Below, piece by piece: positions 27,527-37,200 of a stretch of DNA of 64,000 nt. Source of the DNA: Pseudomonas piscis. GTDB taxonomy: Bacteria; Pseudomonadota; Gammaproteobacteria; Pseudomonadales; Pseudomonadaceae. The position numbers and the translations under genes are program-made. The notes under the pieces are model-generated. The model was not told where the DNA came from and ran no database searches. It was given only the letters and a program-made list of their open reading frames with translations. Every line of letters starts with the position of its first letter. The first letter of the stretch is position 1. Location: NCBI RefSeq assembly GCF_009380155.1, contig NZ_WHUV01000002.1, positions 744,001 to 808,000 on the forward strand, written 5' to 3'.

Positions 27527-28525
27527 GTGAAACTTGCAACTGTCACCGCAATGGCCGGCGCACTCCTGGCCCCCCTGGCAAGTCCCGTGCTGGCGGACGC
27601 CACGGGCCATGCCGAAACCACGATGATCGATATCGCCGGCCATCCGGTGCCGGTGCTCAAGGGTGGCCTGTACGACCGCTATCGCTCCAACCCGCCGCTG
27701 TCGGTGATCGAGGCCGAGGCGCCGGGAATGGACCTGAGCTGGTTCAAGCAACTGGCCAAGACGCGGGTCGACATGGGCTTCGAGTCCTACTCGCCGAACT
27801 TCTACTACAAGAACAGCCGTATCACCGCGGTCTATACCGCTGACCTGGCACGTCTGCGCGAGCTGATCCCGGCCGAGGTGCTGGCCCAGGTCCAGCCGCT
27901 GCAGGTCTGGCCCGGTCGCGGGCTGGTGGCCTTCACCGCCTACACCTACGACTACTGCGACAACGACAGCTACAACGAAATTGCCCTGTCGATCATCACC
28001 AACAAGCCGGGCAAGTCCAACCTCGGCCCCCTGACCCTGGTCGGCCAGTCCATCTCCAAGGACTTCTGGGGCTACGTGCTCAAGCTGCCGGTGAACACCG
28101 AACTGGCCCGGGTGCGTGGCGTGGTGGGCTACAACCTGCCCAAGTGGCTGACCGACATCAGCCGCCGCGAAGAAGCCCAGAGCCTGTCCTACGACATCAT
28201 CGACAGCCAGACCGGCAACGTCGACGTGATCTTCAAGGGCAGCAAGCTTGCGGACCTGTCCCACGACGTCGGCATGGTGACTAACAGCTTCACCAACCTC
28301 GACCACAACGGCCAGCTGGCCTACGGCTACGCCACCTCACGCCAGACCAGCCATGCCTCCAGCAGCAGCGCCGACGCCGCGCGCCTGATCCTGGGCGAAG
28401 GCAGCCTGTCCGACTACCTGCGTTCGCTGCAACTGGGCAAGTTGGTGAAATACGAGTACGTACCCGAGTTCCAGAGCGCGCTCTATGCCCCCAAGCCCCT
28501 GGCCAGCCTGAACGATAGTCACTGA
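27527..28525 (+). CDS. Exported acetoacetate-decarboxylase-like protein
   Basis: A GTG at 27527 with GGAGA nine bases upstream gives a neat signal peptide (KLATVTAMAGALLAPLASPVLA); ATG 27503 is in frame but lacks a ribosome site. The mature chain of about 310 residues follows the acetoacetate decarboxylase fold: YYKNSRITAVYTADLARLRELIPAEV, LVAFTAYTYDYCDND, SYNEIALSII and VVGYNLPKWL. Classical ADC uses a Lys Schiff base in the middle of the chain, but family members with export signals are not characterised. The substrate is unknown. Confidence 0.78.
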   Translation: MKLATVTAMAGALLAPLASPVLADATGHAETTMIDIAGHPVPVLKGGLYDRYRSNPPLSVIEAEAPGMDLSWFKQLAKTRVDMGFESYSPNFYYKNSRITAVYTADLARLRELIPAEVLAQVQPLQVWPGRGLVAFTAYTYDYCDNDSYNEIALSIITNKPGKSNLGPLTLVGQSISKDFWGYVLKLPVNTELARVRGVVGYNLPKWLTDISRREEAQSLSYDIIDSQTGNVDVIFKGSKLADLSHDVGMVTNSFTNLDHNGQLAYGYATSRQTSHASSSSADAARLILGEGSLSDYLRSLQLGKLVKYEYVPEFQSALYAPKPLASLNDSH

Positions 28526-28545
28526 TCCCGGGTGTCCTGACGTGA

Positions 28546-28576
28546 CCGGGACCGACCGCCAAGACGGCGGTCCCGG
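28546..28576. terminator. Hairpin between convergent genes
   Basis: CCGGGACCG.CCG / CGGCGGTCCCGG forms a 12-pair stem with one bulged base and a short loop, 20 bases after the decarboxylase-like stop and 10 before the opposing gene end. No T-run is visible on either side. Confidence 0.5.
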
Positions 28577-28586
28577 TGGCCACCGA

Positions 28587-29663
28587 TCACTCGATACGCA
28601 TCTGGCCCGAGCCCGGCAGGCTGCTGACCAGCCCGGCCCCGAGCAACTTCGCCGGGGTGTACGCGCCCCCTGCGGGGCGCTCGCCCGCGAGGTACTCGAC
28701 CACTGCCAGGGCGCCACTGACGGTCAGGCTGTAGACATTGGCGGTGTGCACCCGGGCCACCTTGCGCTGGCCCTGGGCATTACGCGCCTCGCCCCATACA
28801 TAGGTGCCCTGGTCGGCCCGCTTGGCATCGTCCGGGCCGGTCACGGTCTTGCCGATATGCGCCTTGAGGCGCTTCTGTACCCAGGCCAGGCCCAGCAGCG
28901 GACGGACCAGGTTGGCCAACCTGGCACCGCGGATCATCCCGGCCGACCCGGGGAGGAAGACCTCGATATTGGCAATGCCGGTGGTGTGGTAGGCGGTGGA
29001 TACGTCGCCCCAGGGAATGGTCATGGCGAGCTTTTCACCGGCGCCGAAATCGATGCGCCGCACCTGGTAGGCCAGCGGCACCGTGACGATCTTGCCGTCG
29101 CGCCGCACCTTGCCACCCTGGGCCATGCCCTCCACCGAGGTCTTGGCCGTGCCGGGCGAGAAGCTCGAGCGCGAGTCGAAGCCCAGGGCCAGGTGCGTGG
29201 CATCGGGCAGTGCCGCCTTGAGCGCGGCGGCGACGCAGTCGGTGGGGATCACGTCGAAGCCCACGCCCGGGCAGATCACCACCCCCGCCTCCCGGGCTCG
29301 CAGCCCCAGGGCCTGGGCATGCTCGAAGACGGCGATTTCGCCGGTGATGTCCAGGTAGTGCGCCTTGGCATCCAGGCAGGCCTGCATCATCGGCGCTGCG
29401 GTGGCCGAGAACGGCCCGGCGCAGTGCAGGACCAGGTCCATGTCCTGGATGCGGGCCGCCAGCTGCGGTTCATCGAGCCCGAAGATCCGGGCCTCCAGGC
29501 CCAGCTCCCGGGCCAGCGGCTCGACCTTGTCGCGACTGCGTCCGGCCAGCACCGGGCGCAAGCCGCGCTGGTGCGCTTCGCGGGCGATCAGCTCGCCGGT
29601 GTAGCCATAGGCGCCATATATCATCCATTGCATCGGTTCGGCTGGGCTGGATCGTTCGTTCAT
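28587..29663 (-). CDS. Saccharopine dehydrogenase-like NADP-binding oxidoreductase
   Basis: The product has 358 residues. The N-terminal Rossmann loop is MIYGAYGYTGELIA, followed by LAGRSRDKVEPLA and VLHCAGPFSATAAPMMQACL, which are diagnostic of the family also called trans-acting enoyl-reductase-like. C-terminal segments from 150 on (GVGFDVIPTDCVAA, RSSFSPGTAKTSVEGM) match membrane-associated bacterial and mycobacterial relatives. The true substrate is unknown; lysine metabolism is not implied. Confidence 0.85.
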   Translation of the reverse strand: MNERSSPAEPMQWMIYGAYGYTGELIAREAHQRGLRPVLAGRSRDKVEPLARELGLEARIFGLDEPQLAARIQDMDLVLHCAGPFSATAAPMMQACLDAKAHYLDITGEIAVFEHAQALGLRAREAGVVICPGVGFDVIPTDCVAAALKAALPDATHLALGFDSRSSFSPGTAKTSVEGMAQGGKVRRDGKIVTVPLAYQVRRIDFGAGEKLAMTIPWGDVSTAYHTTGIANIEVFLPGSAGMIRGARLANLVRPLLGLAWVQKRLKAHIGKTVTGPDDAKRADQGTYVWGEARNAQGQRKVARVHTANVYSLTVSGALAVVEYLAGERPAGGAYTPAKLLGAGLVSSLPGSGQMRIE

Positions 29664-29780
29664 GGTGCGGCTCCTGGCAGGGTTGGGCGAGGCGGCACGC
29701 TGCCCTCCTCGATCTGGCTGCGACGCTAACCTTCAAGCCCGGTTCAGGGTCAAGGGGCAAGCCCGGCTCGCCCGTCCTGC

Positions 29781-30920
29781 TCAAGGATAGAAAAGCAACA
29801 GGCCGAATACCGCGAACACTGCCAAATGCATGAACCCCTGGAGCGGCGAGGTGCGCTGGCCGCCGAAGCTCACCAGGGTGAGCCCGACGGTGATGGCGAA
29901 CAGCAGCATCTCGGCAGCCGACAGCCCCATGATCACCTGCTTTTGGGTGATCAAGCCGATCACCAGCACCGCCGGCACCGTCAGCCCCACGGTGGAAACG
30001 AAGGCGCCCAGGCACAGGTTCAGGGTGCGCTGCATTTCATTGTTGCAGGCAGCCTTGATCGCCGTGATCGACTCGGGGGTGAAGACGATGATCGCGATCA
30101 GCACGCCGCCAACCGCCACCGGCGCCCCGGCCTGGGCGATGCCGTAGTCGGTGACCACCGCCAGGTAATGGGCCAGCAAAACGATGGGCAAGATGAGCCC
30201 AAGCAAGACCAGGGTGCGCAGGAGCATTTCCCGGCGATTGGCCGGCGGCTGCACGTCGGTCTCGGTGCCGGCTTGCGCCTGGGGAAGGTGCAGGCTACCG
30301 GCCGGCGGCTGGACGAAAAATCGCCGGTGGCTGCCCACCTGCAACCACAGGAAAGCACCGTACAACAACACCGTGATGGCCGAGACTCCCATGGCCTGGG
30401 TGGCGCTGAACTCACCGGCCCCGGAAGTGAAGTTCGGCAGCAGCAAGGCGATGCCGGTGAGCAGCACGATCATCGAGATGTAGGAACCTGCGCCCTGGGC
30501 GTTGTATTCCTGCTCGCCGTTGCGCGCAGCTCCAGCCACCAGGCACAGGCCGATGACCAGGTTCATGATGATCATCATCACCGCGAATATCGAATCCCTG
30601 CCGATGGTCGGCAGCTCCCCCGGGCCCAGGAGCATGGAGGCGATCAATATCACTTCGATCGAAACGATGGACAGGGTCAGGATCAACGTGCCGTAGGGTT
30701 CGCCCAGTTGCCGGGCCAGGTGGTCGGCCTCATGCACCACGCCGAACGCAGCGGCGAGGATGGTGCAGAACAGCAGCAAGAATACCCAGCTGGCGGTCAG
30801 TGGCTGCAGGGGCGCGGCCAGCAGCTCGCTCCCCTGGAAAAAGAACAGGCCCACCACCAGCCAGGAGCCGGCCAGGCGCAGGACTGTGGACAACGGCACT
30901 ACTCGGGAAAGTTCGCTCAT
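29781..30920 (-). CDS. ChaA-type Ca2+(Na+)/H+ antiporter
   Basis: This 379-residue inner-membrane protein has about eleven hydrophobic segments and two homologous halves, each with the cation-binding alpha-repeat. The first is GTLILTLSIVSIEVILI and the second is VFTPESITAIKAACNNEMQRTLN, with the key acidic residues of the CaCA family. The gene stands alone. A 489-base stretch to the next gene (30921-31409) contains only its promoter region and that of the MBL hydrolase; I see no other gene there. Confidence 0.9.
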   Translation of the reverse strand: MSELSRVVPLSTVLRLAGSWLVVGLFFFQGSELLAAPLQPLTASWVFLLLFCTILAAAFGVVHEADHLARQLGEPYGTLILTLSIVSIEVILIASMLLGPGELPTIGRDSIFAVMMIIMNLVIGLCLVAGAARNGEQEYNAQGAGSYISMIVLLTGIALLLPNFTSGAGEFSATQAMGVSAITVLLYGAFLWLQVGSHRRFFVQPPAGSLHLPQAQAGTETDVQPPANRREMLLRTLVLLGLILPIVLLAHYLAVVTDYGIAQAGAPVAVGGVLIAIIVFTPESITAIKAACNNEMQRTLNLCLGAFVSTVGLTVPAVLVIGLITQKQVIMGLSAAEMLLFAITVGLTLVSFGGQRTSPLQGFMHLAVFAVFGLLLFYP

Positions 30921-31409
30921 GTCGGTCTCATCTTCGGTTCATTGCACAAGGAACATAGCCCAGGCCATGGCAGGTTCCGGTTCGCGGTGAATCACTGGCT
31001 GGCACGCCCCTGTCCGGCGTTGCAGGGGGCGCCGGCGGGTAAGCCACGCCGGGCCTGGGCGCAGGCACGCAGCAACCGCGCGGCATGACGAAGAGGCTCG
31101 TGCGCAGCACAAGGGATGGAGCAGGCAGGGAAAAGTAGCGGGGACGCTGGCCATGGGGGCTTGCTCAGAAGCTTCGGGCCGTCCCGCATGTCGATCCTGG
31201 CCTCGGGGTCGTCCCCGGGCAGGTGGTTGAACGCGCCATGGAAGCGGCGCTGCGGCGCACTCTAGCACCGGTGTGCATGTCGGTTCCAGAGTCAACTCCT
31301 GCGAATCCCGCGGCATTCAACCAGCGAATCTTGCTTCTGCAAGCCGGCGAATGCAGGCACACGATTATAGTGGCGAGGGTTATCCGAACTTGGCACAAGC
31401 GAGGCACAC
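30921..31409. other. Gene-free stretch
   Basis: These 489 bases lie between divergent genes. All open frames are short and lack codon bias and ribosome sites. An AT-richer patch near 31365-31385 may hold the MBL hydrolase promoter. Nothing else is recognised. Confidence 0.5.
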
Positions 31410-32342
31410 ATGCGATCAGCCCATGGTGGCGAAGCTTCATCCCCCGGAATCGAACGCCTGGATTTCGGCCGGGTCTCGGTGTTCTTCGGCAAGCGCCACG
31501 GCAAGTACCCGGACGGCAACCAAGTGATGATCCGCGGGACGGACACCCTGGCGGCCTTCGATCCCCCCATCGTCGCCAACTGCATCGGCCCTTGGTTCGA
31601 TGCCACCGAGTTGGTGGTCCTGGGCCATGTCCACGAGGACCACATGGCCGGCCTGCATCGCCTGCCCCGAGCCAGCGTCCACGTCCACCAGGCAGACCTG
31701 GCCGCGGCCCGGAGCTGGGAGGGCCTGGCGGCGGCGTTCGGGATCAGTCACCCGGAACAGGCCCGGGTCATGCTCGAGTACTTGCAGGGACAGTTCTTCT
31801 ACGCCCCGCGCCCGGATGCCCAGGGCTACCAGGACGGCTCCTGCTGGGAACTGGGACGCTCCAGGGTCCGCGCCTTCCATATGCCCGGGCATACCGCCGG
31901 CCATACGGTGCTTTTGGTCGAGCCCGAGGGCGTGGCCTTCATCGGCGATATCGACTTGACCGGCTTCGGGCCCTACTACGGCGACGCCACATCCAACCTG
32001 GGGGATTTTCGCCGCAGCCTGCAGCGCTTGCCGGATATCCCGGCCAAGGTCTGGGTCACTTCGCACCACCGGGGCGTCTACACCGATCGTGACAGTTTCC
32101 TCAATGCCCTATCGGCGTTCGCCAGCAAGCTCGATGAGCGTGAAAACCGGCTCCTGGCCTGGCTCGACGAGCAACCACAAGCACTCGAACAACTGGTGCA
32201 ACGCGGGCTGCTGTACCCACCGGGACACACCGCGCCCTGGGTGTCGAGCGCCGAGCGGCGCACCATTGCCCAGCACCTGGCCGAGCTGCAGCAGGCCGGC
32301 CGGGTGCAGCAGGACGAACAAGGACGCTACCGCCCCGGCTGA
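31410..32342 (+). CDS. Metallo-beta-lactamase-fold hydrolase
   Basis: The product has 310 residues. The HxHxDH metal motif is present as GHVHEDHMAG (about residues 72-81). The other ligands lie in MPGHTAGHTVLL, with the conserved His, and IGDIDLTGF with Asp, and near TSHHRG. The C-terminal 90 residues form a helical tail resembling the winged-helix region of LACTB2-like or MBL lactonases. It is soluble. The substrate is unknown. Confidence 0.88.
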   Translation: MRSAHGGEASSPGIERLDFGRVSVFFGKRHGKYPDGNQVMIRGTDTLAAFDPPIVANCIGPWFDATELVVLGHVHEDHMAGLHRLPRASVHVHQADLAAARSWEGLAAAFGISHPEQARVMLEYLQGQFFYAPRPDAQGYQDGSCWELGRSRVRAFHMPGHTAGHTVLLVEPEGVAFIGDIDLTGFGPYYGDATSNLGDFRRSLQRLPDIPAKVWVTSHHRGVYTDRDSFLNALSAFASKLDERENRLLAWLDEQPQALEQLVQRGLLYPPGHTAPWVSSAERRTIAQHLAELQQAGRVQQDEQGRYRPG

Positions 32343-32408
32343 GGGTGTCCGGATGGCTGCGCTACGTTCGAGGTTCGGCATGCCGCCCACCGAGCGTCCG
32401 GCACCTGA

Positions 32409-32828
32409 TCAAGCGTGACTGGCCACCAGCACGCCCATGCCGATCATGGCCAGGATCTGCGTGAAGAAGAACGCGAAACGCCAGCTGGCGACCTTGTCGG
32501 TCTGTGGCAGGCAGATATGCACCAGGCTCTGGGCCATGCGCGCAGCCAGCATCAGCAGTGCCAGGCCGTCCAGGGCGCCGCTGGTGACGGCCGATACATG
32601 GATCGCCAGCACGATGGCGCCATACACCGGCAGGTTCTCCACGCAATTGCGGTGTGCAGCCATGGCCCGCTGGTACCAATCGCTGCCCTGGGGCTTGTTC
32701 GGCTGCCACTCACTCACCGTGGCGCGACCGGTCAGGATGCGCGACCAGCGATAGACGCCGACCGTGCCGAACAAGATGAGCAACGTCCAGCCGGCAAATG
32801 CCAACAGGACCCAAGTGGGCGTATTCAC
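32409..32828 (-). CDS. MAPEG-family membrane protein
   Basis: The product has 139 residues and four hydrophobic segments. The family pattern is clear: RAMAAHRNCVENLPVYGAIVLAIH, followed by MLAARMAQSLVHICL. MAPEG proteins include microsomal glutathione transferases; bacterial members are mostly uncharacterised. It is divergent from an ArsR gene with a 151-base AT-rich gap. Confidence 0.85.
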   Translation of the reverse strand: MNTPTWVLLAFAGWTLLILFGTVGVYRWSRILTGRATVSEWQPNKPQGSDWYQRAMAAHRNCVENLPVYGAIVLAIHVSAVTSGALDGLALLMLAARMAQSLVHICLPQTDKVASWRFAFFFTQILAMIGMGVLVASHA

Positions 32829-32919
32829 TCTGGACCTTCCTGATTGATGGATAATGGCGGGGTTTGCACAGCACTCAAGGTGCTGGCAGGCTCATGACGC
32901 TCCGGTTGCCTTGAGCCCG

Positions 32920-32965
32920 AACCATAATATTAGAATTATCTAAATTAGCAATTACTAATTTAATG
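32920..32965. promoter_or_regulatory. AT-rich ArsR-type operator region
   Basis: The run 32925-32962 contains AATATTAGAATTATC and AAATTAGCAATTACTAATTT, overlapping dyads of ATTAG/CTAAT half-sites between divergent mapeg and arsR genes. Such A/T dyads are typical sites for SmtB/ArsR/BigR repressors. The ATTAGAAT unit also occurs in the LysR/lyase promoter at 24919-24926. Confidence 0.5.
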
Positions 32966-32979
32966 GATTACCTGTTCCC

Positions 32980-33297
32980 ATGACTCCAGAACCCATTGGC
33001 GACGACGAGCGCTTTCTCGTCGAAGGCGCGCAGAAAGCCGCTACTCTGCTGCGCGCAATCAGCAATGAATACCGCCTGCAGGTGCTGTGCCTGCTGATCG
33101 AGCATGGGGAAATCACCGTGGGTGGCCTGCTGCAGCGCATCACGCTGAGCCAGTCGGCCCTGTCCCAGCACCTGGCGAAGATGCGCGAAGAAGGCCTGGT
33201 GGCCTTCCGCCGCGAAGCCCAGACCCTGTACTACCGCATCGACAATCCCGACGTGGCAAAGATCATCGCCACCCTCAAGAGCATCTACCGCCCCTGA
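32980..33297 (+). CDS. ArsR-family repressor
   Basis: The product has 105 residues: a winged helix with AISNEYRLQVLCLLIEHGEITVGGLLQRI and the recognition helix SQSALSQHLAKMREEGLV. It lacks the CxC metal site of ArsR/SmtB sensors, so it may be redox- or sulfide-responsive like BigR/SqrR (two cysteines, in VLCLL and elsewhere, are not convincingly placed). It probably represses itself and the divergent MAPEG gene. It ends 17 bases before the convergent methyltransferase. Confidence 0.88.
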   Translation: MTPEPIGDDERFLVEGAQKAATLLRAISNEYRLQVLCLLIEHGEITVGGLLQRITLSQSALSQHLAKMREEGLVAFRREAQTLYYRIDNPDVAKIIATLKSIYRP

Positions 33298-33313
33298 CGA
33301 CCACTCGCCGGCC

Positions 33314-34168
33314 CTATACCCGCGCGATCACCAGTTGTTCGAAGACCGGTGCCCGCAGGCGGTCCGTGCGTCCGGCGAAGTAACGTTGCTCCAGCTCGGC
33401 CGGTGCGACCAGTAGCGCCTCGGCAAACCCCAGCTCCAGCAGCCAGTGCTGCAACTGCCCGGGGTCGAAGCGGCTGATCCAGGGTTCGCCGCGAGCGGCG
33501 GCCAGGCTGGAAAACACCTGCACCGCCTCCTGGTCCAGGCCATCGAGCCCCGGATCCTTGATGATGAAACTCATCACCAGGCCACTACCGACGGGGAGCG
33601 CCAGCACATCTTCCAGGGTGCGCTGGATCGCCGCCCGCTCCAGGTACTGGGTGACGCCGAGCCAGGACAAGAAGGCCGGCACTTGGGGATCGAAGCCGAC
33701 GGTTTCCAGGCCCTGGCGCAGGGTCATGCGCTCGAAATCCATGGCACAGAAACTGAGGTTGCGCGGAATGCCGATGCGCGCCGCGTGCAGGTAATCGCGC
33801 TTGCATGCCTGGGAGGCAGGGTGGTCGACCTCGATCAGGCGTATGCCCCGGGCCCAGTCGGGCTGGCGATAGGCGAAAGTATCCAAGCCCGCCCCGAGCA
33901 TCAGGTATTGCCCTGCCCCAGCCGCTACCGCTCGATGCAGTTCATCTTCGGCCAAGCGATTGCGCATAACGAACAACGCCCGGGCCAGGCACTGCACCGG
34001 CCCTTGGAAGTCGTCGGCCCGGGCCTGGATCTGCGCCGCACTGGAGCCCTCGACCAGGCCGACCACCACCGGGTCGTCGACCACCTTGGGGTGCTGGTCA
34101 AGTACCTGGTGGGCGGCACGGGCGATGGAGGTGTAGATCGCGGTCCAGCTGGCCGTTGCATTCTGCAT
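33314..34168 (-). CDS. LCM/TcmP-type SAM-dependent methyltransferase
   Basis: The start is ATG 34168 (AGGAAA upstream), giving 284 residues. YLMLGAGLDTFAYR is the SAM motif I of the leucine-carboxyl-methyltransferase-like family (PPM1, TcmP and mycobacterial members), with IRLIEVDHPASQACKR as motif II and FLSWLGVTQYL further on. Family members methylate carboxyl or hydroxyl groups, several of them on aromatic polyketides. It lies 88 bases downstream of the polyketide synthase on the same strand. It therefore probably methylates the PKS product (inference). Confidence 0.85.
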   Translation of the reverse strand: MQNATASWTAIYTSIARAAHQVLDQHPKVVDDPVVVGLVEGSSAAQIQARADDFQGPVQCLARALFVMRNRLAEDELHRAVAAGAGQYLMLGAGLDTFAYRQPDWARGIRLIEVDHPASQACKRDYLHAARIGIPRNLSFCAMDFERMTLRQGLETVGFDPQVPAFLSWLGVTQYLERAAIQRTLEDVLALPVGSGLVMSFIIKDPGLDGLDQEAVQVFSSLAAARGEPWISRFDPGQLQHWLLELGFAEALLVAPAELEQRYFAGRTDRLRAPVFEQLVIARV

Positions 34169-34256
34169 GGCGGTTTCCTGTCGGTTGCATGAGAAATCCA
34201 CCGGCCCCGGCAACGCCGCCTGGTCTGGCAGGTGCCGGGCCGGCTTGCCTTACTGG

Positions 34257-37200
34257 CTAGGCCAGTGCCTGGCGCACGTAGCGGGCAATGGCCTCCACGG
34301 TCGGGTGGTTCCAGATGAGCGTGGGCGGCAGGTCGATCCGGTAGCGCTGCTTCAGGCGAATCCGCAGTGCCACGCTGAGCAGCGAATCCATGCCCTTCTC
34401 CACCAGCGACCGCTGGGGGTTGATGTCCTCGGGGGCACAACGCAGTTCAGCCGCGATCAACGCCTGGATGTCTTGCGCCAGCCACTGCCCAAGCTGCTCG
34501 TCGGGCACCGCGCGCCAGGGATCGAGTGACGTCACTTGCGCCGCCTCTTGCGCGGCGTCGCACAGCAGCCTGCTCAACACCGGCAGTGGCTGGCCGAGGT
34601 CCGCCGAGCGCTGCACGCGAAATACCGCCGCATAGGGTGCACCACAGTCCTGGGCCAACTGCCAGGACGACAGTGCCGTGGGGATACTCAGAGCCCCCAG
34701 GCCATTGGCCGCGCATTCGCGCAGGGTCGCGTCGATATTGCTGGACATCCCCAACTGCTCCCAGGCCATCCAGGCGATGCTCAGGGTCCGCTGACCGTCC
34801 TGCGCTGCCCGATACCTGGCGAAGCCATCCATGAAGGCATTCGCCGCGGCATAACCGGCCTGCCCCGAGGGGCGCGCCAGCTGCCCGCTGGAGGAGAACA
34901 GCACCAGGAAGTCCAGGCTCCCGGGAGGAAACGCCCGCTCCAGGGCCAGGGTCCCGGTGACCTTGGCCCGCAGCACCTGGGACAGGCTGGCGCGCTGCAG
35001 ATGCTCGATCATGCCGCCCTTGAAGACGCCAGCGGCGTGCACCACGCCGCGTATCGCCGGCAGGCCCAGGGCCGACTCGGACAACGCCTCGGCCACCTTC
35101 GCCGTATCGGCGATGTCCAGCGCCAGGGGCAGCACCGTCACGCCCTGGCGCTCCAGCGCACGGATGCCGTCGATCACCAAGCGTTGTCGCGGATCCTGCA
35201 GCGCGGGCCAGGCGCTGCGTGCCGGCAAGCCTTGGCGGCCGATCAGCACCAGGCGCCGTGCACCCTGGTTCACCAGGTGCTGGGCGGCCTGCAGGCCCAG
35301 GGCGCCGAAGCCGCCGGTGATGGCGTAGGTGGCGTCCGGAACGCATTGCGGCTTGCCCTTGGGGCCTGGCGCGACTGCCTCCTGCAAGCGCAGGACCTGG
35401 CAGGCCTGGGTACCGATGGCCAGCACATCCTCGCTCTTGTGCCCCAGGGCGCCTCGTAGCAGGCCGAAGGTGCTGTCGCTGTTCAAGGCTGCCGGATCGA
35501 TGTCGATCAAGCCTGCCCAGAGGCCTGGCTGTTCGCCGGCGACAATCCGCGCCACACCCCACAGCGGCGACTGGGCCAGGGCGGTCCGGTTGGCCATGGC
35601 CTTGACTCCGAAGGTCACGCAACCCAGGCGCAGGGATGGCTGCTCCAGGGCCAGGCGCTGGACCTGCTGCGTAGCTTGCAGCAGGCGCCAGGCATTGGCC
35701 TCGACCGCATCCGACAACGCCTCATCGTCTGCCGGTGCGCTGCCGAGCACCAGCACCAGCGTCGGCTGTCCATTCAAGCGCAATTCGGCGCCGTCTCGTA
35801 CCCGGGCATGCTCGATCCCGGCCCGGCGCAGCCCCAGGGACAAACGCTGCGCGGCATCGTCGTCCGATCCGAGGAGCACCAACTGCGGCAGCGGCTCGGT
35901 GGGGGGCTCGAAGCGACAGATCTCCCAATCTTCGACGAACACCGTCGCACTGCTGCCGTGGGCCAGTTCGTCCTGGCGGTCCACCGTCATGAACACCAGG
36001 CCTTCGATGCGCGCGGCCAGCTCTCCCCGCTCATCGAGCACCAGCAGGTCGATGGGCTGGCGCTCGCCAGTGCGCGGCGCCAGTTCGGCGAACAGGGTAA
36101 AGATCTCCGGTGGCGTGGGCCTCGCGCACAACGAGGCGATAGCCGCCGGCATGCGCAACAGATCGTCATCCGGCAACAACAGCGGCAGGCTGGTCAGCGC
36201 GGCATCCAGCACCACCGCCCAACTGTTGGCCTGGCTCGGGCCGAGCTGCGCCTGGATCGTCGCCATCAGCCGGCCCGGCCCGCGCCGCAACGAACGGATA
36301 TGCCACCGGAAGCCGTAGTCGGCGATACCCCGGCGCCGGTACATCGGCTCGAGCTGCGGCCACTCCAGCGACTCGGGGCAGTCAACCTGCCAGGCCGCCA
36401 CTTCGGGCGCCGGGCCTTGCAGCTCGGTGCTCCAGTCCAGGCTGGCGGTGGTATGGGTCAACCAGCCCATTTCGCGCTCCTGCTCGGATTGCACCGCTTC
36501 ATCGTCAAGTCGGCTGCACAGGCGGATCTGCTGGCCCTGCCTGACGATCTGGATATCCCGTGTACCTTCCACCGCCACGGGCGTGCGCAACACCACGTCA
36601 CGCAGGGTCGGCAGGTGCCCGTCCCGCGTCCCGGCCTGCATGAAGCTGTTCAGCAAGGCCGCCGCTGGCAAGATCTCCACGCCGCAGATCGGATGGCTGC
36701 CCGGATAGGGACGCAGTTCGAAATCCAGCCGCGTGCGCCAGATGTCACAGGGCGGCGCACTGCGCACCAGCTGGTGGCTGCCCAACAACGAATGCCGCAG
36801 CGGGTCGTGGCCCTTGCCCAGGTTGGCCCGCACCGGCAAGGCCGTGGTCCAGTAGCGCTGGTGGTTCCAGCCCATGCTCGGCAGATCGAGCAAGGCTCCC
36901 GGAGCCGGCCATTGCAGGTCGGCGCCGTGGCAATACAGACGAGCGAGGCTAGCGAGCAGTTCCGGATACTCCGGCCGCCCCTCCCTGAGGCTCGGGCACA
37001 CCATTACGTGTTCGCGCCCGCAAGCATCGGCGGTCTCCTTCAGGGCATGGGCGACGATGGGCTTGCTGGACACCTCAAGGTACAGCTCGAAGCCATCCTC
37101 CAGGGCTGCCGTCACCGCTTGCTCGAAAAGCACCGGGTTACGTGAGTTCGCGCACCAGAAGTCCGCATCCCGAGGCGCCAGGGCCCGGGGATCGCCCAGG

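Noticed and set aside
32925..32962. AT-rich dyad block considered as an attachment site or insertion end
   Set aside because: No flanking direct repeats, integrase or tRNA; an ArsR operator explains it better.
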